Assembly: GCA_028281445.1 (NCBI GenBank)
Contig: JANQJW010000057.1
Coordinates: 1 to 47,764 of the forward strand
Reading direction: 5' to 3'
Source: Planctomycetota bacterium
GTDB taxonomy: Bacteria; Planctomycetota; PLA2; JAEUHO01
DNA length: 47,764 nucleotides
The notes under the pieces were generated by a model. It was given only the letters and a program-made list of their open reading frames with translations, did no database searches and was not told the DNA's origin. Positions within the stretch are counted from its first letter, which is position 1, and every line of letters starts with the position of its first letter. The position numbers and the translations under genes were made by a program. Positions 15,587 to 24,174 of the stretch are shown here, in pieces.

Positions 15587-15729
15587 CTCGTGGCGCGTCG
15601 ATCCGGCGACGGTCGCGGGGACGGAGTCGGTGTCGCTTCGGCCGTCCTGGCGTTCCCGCAGGAAGCGGCGAGCATCAGAGTGGTTGCAAGCGCGGCGCAG
15701 ACCGCGAATAGAGAGACGAAACGCGTCAT
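15580..15729 (-). CDS. Lipoprotein signal peptide ORF, probable 5' part of the Hcp-like gene
   Basis: ATG 15729 (GGAGGTCTCTG just upstream) encodes a 49-residue frame: a signal peptide (MTRFVSLFAVCAALATTLM) with lipobox LAASC, then a Pro/Thr/Ser tether (EATPTPSPRPSPD) and a stop that overlaps the Hcp-like ATG by 7 bases. On its own it would be a minimal lipopeptide. Lying immediately ahead of an Hcp domain that lacks its N-terminus, it is better read as the detached leader of that gene after a single-base shift near 15585-15620. Confidence 0.5.
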   Translation of the reverse strand: MTRFVSLFAVCAALATTLMLAASCGNARTAEATPTPSPRPSPDRRATRW

Positions 15730-15865
15730 CAGAGACCTCCACGCTCAGAGAGCCCGGTTGCCCCGAGTGTAGTGATCCGTCGGTCGCGACGTCCATGCGC
15801 AAGCGCAAACGGCGGATTCTTCGGTCGATCTGCACCGAAACCGCGATGTCGCTAGACTGGCCCGC

Positions 15866-16249
15866 ATGCGGGGATGGAAGCTCTTCCTCCTGGTCCTGCT
15901 GGCGCCGGTGATCTACATCATCCTGCTCGCGATGAAGGAGCAGATCGTGGACGACCTGCGGGATGACAGACCGGCGGATGCCAAGTACATGGTGAAGGCC
16001 GCGCTGCCCACGGCCATCGACCAGTTCCGCATGGCCAACAAGCGTCTGCCGAAGGAACTCGCCGAGCTGTGGACGCCGAAAGAGCATGACGAGGTGCCGT
16101 ACATCAAGCCGGCCACCGAAGACCCGTGGGGCAATCCCTACAAGTTCATCGCGCTGAGCCGCAAAGACTACGAGATCCGCAGCGACGGCCCCGACCGCAA
16201 GCCCGGGACGGACGACGACATCGTCTATACGACCGTTCCACTCCGCTAG
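15866..16249 (+). CDS. GspG-like pseudopilin C-terminal domain protein, 127 aa
   Basis: An N-terminal membrane helix (WKLFLLVLLAPVIYIILLAM) precedes a domain with the type II secretion major-pseudopilin signature: DPWGNPYKF at ~106-114 and SDGPDRKPGTDDDIV near the end, the Ca2+-binding loop region of GspG. The helix lacks the canonical prepilin peptidase G/FTLIE site, so this is a membrane-anchored GspG-like protein rather than a standard pilin. It converges with nhaA. No other secretion genes adjoin it. Confidence 0.75.
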   Translation: MRGWKLFLLVLLAPVIYIILLAMKEQIVDDLRDDRPADAKYMVKAALPTAIDQFRMANKRLPKELAELWTPKEHDEVPYIKPATEDPWGNPYKFIALSRKDYEIRSDGPDRKPGTDDDIVYTTVPLR

Positions 16250-16253
16250 GGGG

Positions 16254-17561
16254 CTAGCTCAACACCTCCTCGAGCTCGCGCTCGCGCGGCTGCGGCGTCG
16301 CGACCGGCGCCGGAACCGGCTGCGCCGGCGGGACCGTGACCGGGTCGACTTCGCGACGGCGCTCCGGCAACAGGATGCGCAAGCTGAAGAACCCGATGAG
16401 ACCGGCGGCGAGCGAACCCATCAGGACGCCCGTCTTGACGGCGTCGAGCGTGGTGCCGGTCACGGCCAGCGATGCGATGAACATCGACATCGTGAAGCCG
16501 ATGCCGGCGAGGCTCGCGGCGCCGAACATCACAGGCCAGGAAACGCCGCGAGGGAGGGAGGACCAACCAGCACGTACCGCGATCCAGGCCCCGAGCGGTA
16601 CACCCACGATCTTGCCGGCGAGCAGGCCGAGACTGATGGCCAGAGCCAGCGAGCTTCCGACCAGCTCGGTCTGGATCGCAACACCGGCGTTGGCCAGCGC
16701 GAAGATCGGCATGACTACGAATGCAATCCACGCGTGCAGGGCGTTCTCCAGTCGCTCGGTCGGTGCCACGGTCTCCACACCCGCTAGGGGGTGTGCAGGC
16801 GTCATGAGGCCCAGCGCTACACCAGCCACCGTGGGATGGACGCCCGACTTGAGCATGCAGAGCCAGACGCCGGCCCCGACGACGACGTACGCCGGGATCG
16901 AGCGAACGCCCATGCGCTGAAAGACCACCACAATGCCGAAACCTGCCAGGGCGGCCAGCAGCCAGCCCGTGCCGATCGAGCCCGAGTAGAAGATGGCGAT
17001 GATCGAGACGGCGATCAGATCGTCGAAGATTGCGAGGGACAGCAAGAAGATCTTCAGCGCCGACGGCACGCGCGAGCCAAGAAGTGCCAGGATGCCCACC
17101 ACGAACGCGATGTCGGTCGCCGTGGGGACCGCCCAGGCGCGTACGCCCTCGCCCGTGCCGTTGACGAGCAGGAACACGAGCGCAGGCACGGCCGCGCCGC
17201 CGACCGCAGCGGCGAGGGGGAGGATGATCGCGCGCTTGTTCGATAGCTCCCCGGAGGCCATCTCGCGCTTGATCTCGAGACCGATCACGAAGAAGAACAG
17301 CACCATCAGACCGTCGTTGACCCAGTACCACAGCGGGTAGCTGAGCTCGAACGATCCAACGCCGATCGTGAGCGTCGTGGACCAAAGCGCCTCGAAGTTC
17401 TCACGCAGCGGAGTGTTGGCAATCGTCAGTGCGATCGCGGCGCACGCAAGCAAGACGACGCCTGCGGCCGACTCGATGTGCAGGAACTTCTGCACGAACC
17501 GGCTCAGGTTCTCCGCTGGCGTACGCGGAGGCATGTGGGTGGGGATGGTCGGCGTCTTCAT
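16254..17561 (-). CDS. nhaA: Na+/H+ antiporter NhaA, 435 aa
   Basis: NhaA exchanges external protons for internal Na+/Li+ across the cytoplasmic membrane. About 12 helices are visible, with FVIGLEIKREM near residues 91-101, the ion-binding TATDIAF (D150, equivalent to E. coli D133) and the adjacent pair IFDDLIA (D180/D181, equivalent to D163/D164). The protein is longer than the usual ~390 residues because of an N-terminal tail and a Pro/Glu-rich C-terminal extension (PPAQPVPAPVATPQ). It follows a small gene on the same strand by 34 bases and is divergent from nhaR. Confidence 0.95.
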   Translation of the reverse strand: MKTPTIPTHMPPRTPAENLSRFVQKFLHIESAAGVVLLACAAIALTIANTPLRENFEALWSTTLTIGVGSFELSYPLWYWVNDGLMVLFFFVIGLEIKREMASGELSNKRAIILPLAAAVGGAAVPALVFLLVNGTGEGVRAWAVPTATDIAFVVGILALLGSRVPSALKIFLLSLAIFDDLIAVSIIAIFYSGSIGTGWLLAALAGFGIVVVFQRMGVRSIPAYVVVGAGVWLCMLKSGVHPTVAGVALGLMTPAHPLAGVETVAPTERLENALHAWIAFVVMPIFALANAGVAIQTELVGSSLALAISLGLLAGKIVGVPLGAWIAVRAGWSSLPRGVSWPVMFGAASLAGIGFTMSMFIASLAVTGTTLDAVKTGVLMGSLAAGLIGFFSLRILLPERRREVDPVTVPPAQPVPAPVATPQPRERELEEVLS

Positions 17562-17595
17562 CGGACTGGGTTCCCTCTCGCTTGCGTTGCGCGCT

Positions 17596-17898
17596 CTACA
17601 GCTCGCTCTCGCCCAGAAGCTCCAGGCGGCGCACCCATTCTGTTTCGAAGGACTCGATCTGGCTGCGCGTCGCGGTCAATTCGAAGGCGACATCGCCTGG
17701 CTTGAGGAAGCGTCGCTCGTCCGACGTGACGCGCCAGCGCGGAACGCTTGCGTGGCGCGCAGCGGCATCGATGTGCTCTTCGATGCGGAAGGACTTCTCC
17801 ACGTAGACGTAGAAGGTCTTCTGGAGTAGGGGCTCGGCGGGACCGGATACGACGCGCGGTCCGCGACGGTTGCGGGGGGCGAGTGCGTGGGGGCTCAT
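17596..17898 (-). CDS. Hypothetical protein ahead of nhaA, 100 aa
   Basis: A soluble, charged protein with no membrane segment: a basic N-terminus, then KTFYVYVEKSFRIEEHIDAA, WRVTSDERRFLKPGDVAFEL and an acidic end. ATG 17898 has AGGAG 6 bases upstream. It lies 34 bases ahead of nhaA and divergent from nhaR, so it is probably the first gene of the Na+-responsive transcript. Family not recognised. By context it could be an accessory or regulatory factor for the antiporter. Confidence 0.6.
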   Translation of the reverse strand: MSPHALAPRNRRGPRVVSGPAEPLLQKTFYVYVEKSFRIEEHIDAAARHASVPRWRVTSDERRFLKPGDVAFELTATRSQIESFETEWVRRLELLGESEL

Positions 17899-17974
17899 GG
17901 TGGGCTCCTGAGGTTGGGTCCCCTTAGAGACGCGCCCCGCGGGTCAAGAGATCATCGATGTTGAATCCTCTGGG

Positions 17975-17991
17975 CATAGATTCGATCTATG
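17975..17991. promoter_or_regulatory. Perfect palindrome, candidate NhaR operator
   Basis: CATAGAT-TCG-ATCTATG is a perfect 7-bp inverted repeat with a 3-bp spacer and contains the LysR-type T-N11-A signature (T17977, A17989). It lies 15-31 bases upstream of the nhaR start and 77 bases upstream of the first gene of the nhaA unit, the usual place for a site controlling a divergent LysR pair. Confidence 0.7.
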
Positions 17992-18005
17992 GATAGGCTC
18001 TCCGC

Positions 18006-18902
18006 ATGTCCTGGCTCAACTACACCCACCTGCGGGCGTTCTGGGCGACTGTGCGCGAGGGCGGTGTCTCGGCCGCCAGCCGGGCGCTCCACGTCTCCCA
18101 GCCCACGATCTCCTCGCACCTCAAGACTCTCGAGACGTCTGTTGGAAAGCCGCTGCTGGAACGCGGTCGCGGCGCGCCCACCCTGACCGAGTCCGGTCGC
18201 GTGATGTACCGCTACGCCGATGAGATCTTCCGTCTCGGTGCTGAGCTCGAAGGGAGCCTCCGCGGCAACCGGGCCCCGGTAGCACAGAGCCTGAAGCTCG
18301 GCATCGCCGATGTCGTTCCCAAGTCTGTCGCACACCACATCATCCAGCCCGCGCTGAAGGGCGAGTACGGACGCGTGCTGTGCTACGAGGGCAAGCCCGC
18401 CGAGCTGCTCGGACGGCTGGTGCGCGAGCAGCTCGACGCCGTGATCGCCGACACGCCCGTCGACCCGCACCACCACGTCAACGCGTTCAATCACCTCCTC
18501 GGAGAGAGTGGCATGACGATCTTCGCGCCGCCCGCGGATGCGCGGCGCTACCGCACGCGCTTTCCCCAGAGCCTGGACGGGGCGCCGTTCCTGCTGCCGG
18601 CGGACAACACCTCCATGCGGCGGGAACTCGAGCGCTGGTTCTCCGCCAACGACATCCACCCCGACATCCGAGCCGAGTTCGAGGACATGGCGCTGCTCAA
18701 GACCTTCGCGGCCGACGGCCTCGGCGTCTTCGCCTTGCCGACGGTCGTGGAGCAAGACGTCCGGCGGCAATGCAGCGCGCACGTTGTCGGGCGTGTCGAG
18801 GAGGTCCGCGAGCGCTTCTACGTCATCACGCTGGAGCGGCGCGTGCGCCACAAGGCGATCAATGCGATCGTGCAGCGCGCGCGCACGAAGCTCTTCAGCT
18901 AG
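18006..18902 (+). CDS. nhaR: LysR-family transcriptional activator NhaR, 298 aa
   Basis: The N-terminal winged helix-turn-helix (residues ~5-62; LRAFWATVREGGVSAASRAL, PTISSHLKTLE) is followed by a LysR substrate-binding domain. Features typical of NhaR are the MSWLNYTHLRAFW start, IADVVPKSVAHHIIQPAL, and the C-terminal ERRVRHKAINAIVQRARTKLF. NhaR activates nhaA in response to Na+. Here it is divergent from the nhaA unit with a palindromic LysR site between them, supporting the name by both sequence and context. Confidence 0.93.
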   Translation: MSWLNYTHLRAFWATVREGGVSAASRALHVSQPTISSHLKTLETSVGKPLLERGRGAPTLTESGRVMYRYADEIFRLGAELEGSLRGNRAPVAQSLKLGIADVVPKSVAHHIIQPALKGEYGRVLCYEGKPAELLGRLVREQLDAVIADTPVDPHHHVNAFNHLLGESGMTIFAPPADARRYRTRFPQSLDGAPFLLPADNTSMRRELERWFSANDIHPDIRAEFEDMALLKTFAADGLGVFALPTVVEQDVRRQCSAHVVGRVEEVRERFYVITLERRVRHKAINAIVQRARTKLFS

Positions 18903-19381
18903 TCGTGTTCAGGATCCACGACGACGGACACGGCCGTCATCTGCGCCTGGTCGGGCGTGATGGGGAGGGGCGGACTGTCCACGCGACGCCGCTGCTCCGG
19001 GTAGAGCGCGACACGCATGTCACCCGCGGGCTGGTTCCACACCTGGATCTCGACGAGAAACGAGAAGGTCTCGCCGGCATCGACGATGCCGGAGGGCTGC
19101 GACCTGACCCCGACGGCGAGTGGCTGGCCGCTGGGCAGGCTCCAGGCCTCCATGAAGTCACTGCTCAGGAAGCGGAAGTCGCCGCCGCTCGTGTTCATGA
19201 ACTCCATCGAGATCCGGAGCGTCGTCAACTCCTCGAGCACGATTCCCGGTGTCGTCTGCCACCAGCCGGGAACGGCTTCGAGGGCAGTGATCGGTGCGGG
19301 ACCCCGCGGTTCGGCACCCACTCCGCACGCCGTGCAGAGCAGCAGGGCGAGGACAGCCAAGGTGATTTGGTGTTTCGGCAA
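18899..19381 (-). CDS. Small lipoprotein, 160 aa, TTG start
   Basis: TTG at 19381 with GGAGG 7 bases upstream starts a lipoprotein signal peptide (PKHQITLAVLALLLCTACG; lipobox CTAC). Earlier in-frame Met codons lie in Arg/Asp-rich non-coding text and are rejected. The mature part is beta-rich (LEELTTLRISMEFMNTSGGDF, ETFSFLVEIQVWNQP) and resembles an immunoglobulin-like intracellular-proteinase-inhibitor/BsuPI fold (strand-Gly-Asp pattern, LPSG...); that match is tentative. It converges with nhaR, overlapping its stop by 4 bases. Confidence 0.65.
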   Translation of the reverse strand: MPKHQITLAVLALLLCTACGVGAEPRGPAPITALEAVPGWWQTTPGIVLEELTTLRISMEFMNTSGGDFRFLSSDFMEAWSLPSGQPLAVGVRSQPSGIVDAGETFSFLVEIQVWNQPAGDMRVALYPEQRRRVDSPPLPITPDQAQMTAVSVVVDPEHD

Positions 19382-19492
19382 GCCTCGGCCTCCAGGGGCA
19401 TCGTATCGCTTGTCAGGATCGGAACGCCATCCGAAGCGAACACCGCGGCGCGTGGTTTCACGCACCGTTCCCGGCCCGGTATCCTGCCGCCC

Positions 19493-19840
19493 ATGCGCAA
19501 GATCACCTTCGTGTTCGCCGCCGTCTTCATCGTGCTGGGCATCGGTCTCTACTTCGGTACCGGCCGGGAGAGCATCACCGCCCTGATTCCCGCCTTCATC
19601 GGAGTCGCCATGGCGATCTGCGCCGCGCTCGCCCGCACCGAGCGCAGCACGATGCATGCGATGCACGTCTCGACGCTGCTGGCACTGGCCGGCGTTGGTG
19701 GTGGTTTCGGTGGCCTGCTCGGCCTGTTCCGGGGAAGCACGAGCGCGCCCACGATCGGCCGCGCGGTGTTGACGGTACTTTGCGCGATCTACATCGTGCT
19801 GGCTGTGCGATCCTTCATCCAGGCACGGAAGGCCCGATGA
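19493..19840 (+). CDS. Small four-helix membrane protein, 115 aa
   Basis: Hydrophobic helices at residues ~4-22 (ITFVFAAVFIVLGIGLYF), ~30-46, ~60-80 (LLALAGVGGGFGGLLGLF) and ~90-110 (AVLTVLCAIYIVLAVRSFI), with a basic C-terminus. The stop overlaps the start of the Ser/Thr kinase gene as ATGA, so the two are translationally coupled and probably act in the same envelope process. No named family recognised. Confidence 0.75.
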   Translation: MRKITFVFAAVFIVLGIGLYFGTGRESITALIPAFIGVAMAICAALARTERSTMHAMHVSTLLALAGVGGGFGGLLGLFRGSTSAPTIGRAVLTVLCAIYIVLAVRSFIQARKAR

Positions 19841-21720
19841 GCGAAGCCCAGACCCCCGAAGGCGCACCGGACAGTGATGTTCCGGATCGCTTCACCGTCG
19901 ACTTCACGGGCCTGACGCTCCTAGGTACCTACGAGGTGACCAAGAAGCTGGCCGACGGGGGCATGGGCAGCGTCTATCTCGGCACGGACACGAACCTGAA
20001 TCGCCAGGTGGTCATCAAGGTGCCGCACGTGCGTTTCCTGGGGGAGCCCGGCTTTCGCACGCGCTTCACGCGTGAGATCAGCGAGCTGGTGCGGCTCGAG
20101 CATCCGAACATCGTGGGCATCCTCGCCCAAGGGGAGCACGAGGAGGTGCCGTACTTCGTGCTCCAGTTCCTCGGCGGCGGTTCGCTCGAAGACGTATTCG
20201 ATGCGCGCGAGGGAAAGGGCTCGCCGCCGGAGGACTACCTTCCATGGCTCCGCACGATCTCCGGCACGCTCGACTTCGTGCACGGTCGCGGCACGGTTCA
20301 TCGCGACGTGAAGCCGGCGAACGTCCTCTTCGACGAGGAAGGCCACGTCTTCCTCTCCGACTTCGGCGTCGCCAAGGCGATGGAGAACGAAGACGTCAAC
20401 CTGACCGAGGCGGGAACCGGCATCGGCAGCCCGCGCTACATGGCGCCCGAGCAGGGCTTCGGGCACGAGCTCACGCCGAGCGCCGATCAGTACGCGCTGG
20501 CCTCGATGGTCTACGAGGCGGTGTCGGGGCGCCCCCCGTTCACGGAGAAGTCGCCGGTCGAGCTCCTCGTGAAGAAGGGCGGAAGCGATCCCGACGACCT
20601 CTGCGAGGTGGCTCCTGAGCTGCCGGCGGAGGCGGGGGCTGCGGTCATGCGTGCCTTGTCGCGAGAGCCCGAAGCACGGCATCCGTCCTGCGCCGCGTTC
20701 TCGGAGGCGTTCGAGGACGGTCTGCGTCCCAAGGAACCCGAGACGGCGGACGAGACGCCGCGCGGCCGACTCCTGCTCGTGGCCCTGGCATTGATTCCGC
20801 TGCTGGTCGTCGTGTTCCTGCTCAACAAGGACAAGCAGCCGGAGGGACCTGCGGACGCGGCGACCAACGAGGCCGGGGGCATGCGTCTCACCCTCCTCGA
20901 CGCCGGAACGGAGCCGCGCAGGCCCATGCGCTATGTCATTCCGGCCGGATCGCGCGAGCGCGTGACGCTCAGGATCAAGCAGGTCACGGATATGAAGATC
21001 GGCGGTGAGCCATATCCGATGCCCGAGAATCCAACGGTCATCTACATCCTCGATGTCGTGATCGACGAGGTTGCGAAGAACGGCGACCTGCACCTTTCGT
21101 GGACGACGGCAGACGTCGAGTTCGATGAGGACACGGAGCTACCGGAGGCGTTGCTCGAGCATCTGGGCAAGCTCAAGGAGGGGTACAAGCGTTTCGCCGG
21201 GAGCGCCGTCATGGCGCCGAACGGCCTCACTCGCAATGCGGAGCTCCGAGGCGCCGATGGCCTGACACCGGCGGCGCGCGGGCAGTTGGAGAGCGTGTGG
21301 TGGGTCGTGCGCAACATCGCCATGGCGTTTCCCGTGGAGCCGGTCGGGCACGGTGCTCGCTGGGAGATTTCCGAGACCGTGGACATGATCGGCATGCGGC
21401 TCGCCGACACATCGACGTTCGAGCTCAAGAAGCTCGATGGTGACTCGTTCGAGATCACTGCCTTCTCGGCTCAGACGGCGGCCGAGCAGAAGATGACGAC
21501 GTTCGGCGACATCGACACCACGCTGCTGTCGCACCACGGTCGGGCGAAGGGCGGCTTCAACGGCGATCTCGCGCATCTTTCACCCGGACGCTTCCAGTTC
21601 GCGATTTCGATGGACATGAAGATGCGCTTCGCGGGCATGCGCATGAAAGAGGAAGATGAACCAGAGGACATGGAATCCGACATGCACATCGACCTCGAGA
21701 TGCGAGTCACGCGCGACTAG
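19837..21720 (+). CDS. Transmembrane Hanks-type Ser/Thr protein kinase, 627 aa
   Basis: Cytoplasmic kinase domain ~30-295: Gly-rich loop LADGGMGSVYLG, catalytic Lys61 (VVIKVP), Glu80, catalytic loop HRDVKPAN (155-162), metal-binding D175-F-G (SDFGVAKA), MAPE (202-205). A single membrane helix follows at ~311-330. The ~295-residue extracytoplasmic part has no PASTA repeats; it is a beta-rich domain containing YILDVVIDEVAKNGDLHLSW and a Met-rich end (MDMKMRFAGMRMKEEDEPEDM). Such sensor kinases are numerous in Planctomycetota and Myxococcota. The signal and substrates are not evident. ATG 19837 overlaps the preceding membrane gene. Confidence 0.92.
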   Translation: MSEAQTPEGAPDSDVPDRFTVDFTGLTLLGTYEVTKKLADGGMGSVYLGTDTNLNRQVVIKVPHVRFLGEPGFRTRFTREISELVRLEHPNIVGILAQGEHEEVPYFVLQFLGGGSLEDVFDAREGKGSPPEDYLPWLRTISGTLDFVHGRGTVHRDVKPANVLFDEEGHVFLSDFGVAKAMENEDVNLTEAGTGIGSPRYMAPEQGFGHELTPSADQYALASMVYEAVSGRPPFTEKSPVELLVKKGGSDPDDLCEVAPELPAEAGAAVMRALSREPEARHPSCAAFSEAFEDGLRPKEPETADETPRGRLLLVALALIPLLVVVFLLNKDKQPEGPADAATNEAGGMRLTLLDAGTEPRRPMRYVIPAGSRERVTLRIKQVTDMKIGGEPYPMPENPTVIYILDVVIDEVAKNGDLHLSWTTADVEFDEDTELPEALLEHLGKLKEGYKRFAGSAVMAPNGLTRNAELRGADGLTPAARGQLESVWWVVRNIAMAFPVEPVGHGARWEISETVDMIGMRLADTSTFELKKLDGDSFEITAFSAQTAAEQKMTTFGDIDTTLLSHHGRAKGGFNGDLAHLSPGRFQFAISMDMKMRFAGMRMKEEDEPEDMESDMHIDLEMRVTRD

Positions 21721-22262
21721 CCGGAGCCCGCCTTGGCTCTCTCGTCGCGCTTCTTGCGTTGCCGCCGCTTCCACTTCGGCTGCAGCCAGAGCCAGAGTCC
21801 GCTAAAGACCATGAACAGCACGGCAATGGCGACGAGCGGCATGATGTAGTCGTGGACGGGTTTCCCGATCCACGAGCCGTCGTGGAGGTTCTCGAGCCAG
21901 TCACTGGTCCTTGTCGCCGTGCTCAAGACCGCACCCGAGACCGCGTCGATCTGGATCTCGGTGTGGTTGTGCTTGCTGCGCACCTTGTAGACGCGTTTGT
22001 CGACGCGTACGTCGATGCGATCGATGTCGTCCACGTGTTGGAAGTCCGGATGATCGGCGGCCTCGACGTGGCGCCAGGCGTCGCTGAGGCTCAAGAACGA
22101 CTCGAGGTTGCCCGGGCTGCCCTTCTGCGTCGGCGGCTGGATCCAGGCGTACTCCTTCTTGAGCAGGAGCAGGAACCCCGTGACCGCTGTGATAACGAGG
22201 AACGCCGAGATGCTGATCCCGATCCACTTGTGGGTGTCCCAGAAGAACTTGAAGCTGTTCAT
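21717..22262 (-). CDS. PepSY-associated membrane protein, 181 aa
   Basis: An N-terminal helix of the PepSY_TM type (HKWIGISISAFLVITAVTGFLLLL) is followed by an extracytoplasmic PepSY-like segment (VDKRVYKVRSKHNHTEIQID) and a second helix near the end (IMPLVAIAVLFMVFSGLWLWL) with a strongly basic tail. Proteins of this layout are reduced relatives of iron-uptake-associated PepSY_TM proteins. The role is not defined. Its 3' end overlaps the kinase stop by 4 bases (convergent). Confidence 0.8.
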   Translation of the reverse strand: MNSFKFFWDTHKWIGISISAFLVITAVTGFLLLLKKEYAWIQPPTQKGSPGNLESFLSLSDAWRHVEAADHPDFQHVDDIDRIDVRVDKRVYKVRSKHNHTEIQIDAVSGAVLSTATRTSDWLENLHDGSWIGKPVHDYIMPLVAIAVLFMVFSGLWLWLQPKWKRRQRKKRDERAKAGSG

Positions 22263-22394
22263 GGGGTCTCCGCGAGAGTCGCAGAGGGTACGACAACCGC
22301 GGGCTGGTCGGTCTCCTCGAGGACCAGGTTCCGAGTTGGGACCGGGCGCAGCGAGTGGATCGTCGGGCGCGCAGGAGCGCCTTTCGTACAGGCC

Positions 22395-22967
22395 CTAGCC
22401 CTGCTCGCCGACGGGTAAGAGCGAGTCGGGCAGCGGCTCGCCGACGGCGGGATGGCGATCGATGTCGTCGATGATCGCGAGGTGGTGGTCCGTGTGGATG
22501 CGGGCGAAACGCAGCCACTGGGCGGCGTTGAAGAAGCCGAGGAACCCGTGCGGGATCACGCCGGGGATGCCCGGCAGGATCCGTACGCTCTCCGCCCGGG
22601 CATCCGCGGCGCTGCGGACCTCGCCGTGCTTCTCACGCAGCGTCGCGCGGCTGGGAATCGCGTCCGGATGCACCATCTCCGGCGCGTTGGCGCGCCCACG
22701 CGGGATGTGCCCCGTCATCAGGAGCGCACGTGCCATGAGGCGCGGTGCGCCCTTCTCCCGGATGCGCTCATCCTCACCGGACTCGAGTCCGTCGATGACG
22801 TCCAGCATGCGGTCCAGGCTCAGGAGGATGTGCTCGACCTGCTGGGCCGGCGACCAACCGGACACGGACTCGACAATGACGTAGAGGCGCTCTGCCGGCC
22901 AGCCGAGGATCCCCTCGACGCGGGCCAGGCCTTGTAGGACCGCGTGGATCTCACTAGCGCACTTCAT
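22395..22967 (-). CDS. DinB/DUF1569-like four-helix protein, 190 aa
   Basis: Helical protein with the metal-site pattern of the DinB/YfiT-like superfamily: WSPAQQVEHILLSLDRML near residue 38, and FARIHTDHHLAIIDDIDRHP near 155-175. The spaced His residues would bind a divalent metal. Members often act as thiol transferases, but no specific activity can be read here. The gene stands alone between the PepSY gene and an alpha/beta hydrolase on the same strand. Confidence 0.7.
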   Translation of the reverse strand: MKCASEIHAVLQGLARVEGILGWPAERLYVIVESVSGWSPAQQVEHILLSLDRMLDVIDGLESGEDERIREKGAPRLMARALLMTGHIPRGRANAPEMVHPDAIPSRATLREKHGEVRSAADARAESVRILPGIPGVIPHGFLGFFNAAQWLRFARIHTDHHLAIIDDIDRHPAVGEPLPDSLLPVGEQG

Positions 22968-23027
22968 GAACCTCGCTTCCCGGTGGCGCGCAACATTGTA
23001 GAGGATTCGCGCGCGCCCCGGAGAGGC

Positions 23028-24119
23028 CTACTTTTTCTGGTCGAGTTTCCACTCTTCGATGAGGCCCTTCGCGCGCTCAGCCACTTCCACACCCTTGAAC
23101 TCGCGCATGACCCGCTTGCAGATCTTGAGCGTGCCCGCTGGGTCTGTGTCCTTCTGTAGGCCGGCGCGCAGGAGGATGGCGTTGCCCTTGAAGTTGATGA
23201 AATCGAGCTCGGCCTTTGTCTGATCGCGCAGGCCGTGTTTGGACTCGAGCTTCTTCGCCTTGAGCAGCTCGGCGATTGCGGCTTTCCATTTCTCCTTCTC
23301 GATGCTCTTGCGCGCCTTCTCGATGTGGCCATCTACCTTGTCGCCGGCCTTGAAGCGCTTCTTGTTCTTGTCTACGTAGGCGGCAAACCACTTGGCGGCC
23401 ATCTGTGGGCGGCTCTGGTGGCCCATGCCGAGCACGCGCTCGAACGTGATGTTCTCGTAGCCCGCTTCCTTCAACGCGTCGCGTGCCTGGTACGCCTGCC
23501 CGTCGTTGCCGTTCGGGCCGATGATCAGCTCGTGGTCTTTGTCGCCGAAGAAGATGTAGATCTTCAGCTGCTTGCGACCGGCTTCCAGGACCTTCTCATC
23601 GCGCGGAATCTGCTGCGGCGCGAAGTTCCCGCCGCGCGTGCAGATGTGTGTAAACACGTCGGGGTGGCGGAGGCCCGTGTGGTACGACGGATTGCCACCG
23701 CCGGAGAAGCCGGTGATCATCACCGCACGGCGATTCACGCGGAAGCGAGCACGCACCTCGTCAACGATGGACAAGATGACTTCGTCGTCCTCTTCCGAGG
23801 CGGGGAGGTTCGACGTCTTGGGCCGGTTGTGCGTGGCTGTCACCATGTCCGGACACGCGACGATGAGACCGTGCGAGTTTGCGAGACCCTGCCACGGCCG
23901 CATCTCGCCTGCGCCCGATCCGCCACGTCCATGACTCGAGATGACGAGCGGCCACGACGATTTCTTGGAGTACTTGGACGGGACGAAGAGTGAGTAGGCG
24001 CGTTCGTGCTTCTTCGTTTTGAGTGCGTGCACCTTGCCCGGCTTGAGCGGTGCATCCTTGGCGGGGGCCGGGGCGGCGAGCACCAACAGCACCACGAGAC
24101 CCGTCAGCATCGAACGCAC
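23028..24119 (-). CDS. Exported alpha/beta hydrolase (esterase/PHB-depolymerase-like), 363 aa
   Basis: GTG 24119 with GGAGG 7 bases upstream starts a signal peptide (LTGLVVLLVLAAPAPA). The core shows an alpha/beta-hydrolase: WPLVISSHGRGGSG (oxyanion region), nucleophile elbow GFSGGG, FFGDKDHEL (acid region) and GMGHQS (catalytic His). A ~100-residue Lys-rich helical extension follows (KARKSIEKEKWKAAIAELLKAKK). Likely a periplasmic esterase or peptidase-like hydrolase. ATG 24110 is an alternative start. Confidence 0.82.
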   Translation of the reverse strand: MRSMLTGLVVLLVLAAPAPAKDAPLKPGKVHALKTKKHERAYSLFVPSKYSKKSSWPLVISSHGRGGSGAGEMRPWQGLANSHGLIVACPDMVTATHNRPKTSNLPASEEDDEVILSIVDEVRARFRVNRRAVMITGFSGGGNPSYHTGLRHPDVFTHICTRGGNFAPQQIPRDEKVLEAGRKQLKIYIFFGDKDHELIIGPNGNDGQAYQARDALKEAGYENITFERVLGMGHQSRPQMAAKWFAAYVDKNKKRFKAGDKVDGHIEKARKSIEKEKWKAAIAELLKAKKLESKHGLRDQTKAELDFINFKGNAILLRAGLQKDTDPAGTLKICKRVMREFKGVEVAERAKGLIEEWKLDQKK

Positions 24120-24174
24120 GCGAAGCCCTCCGGCGTCGGATTGTAGGGCTCTGGCGGTCCACGGATTTCCGGGC

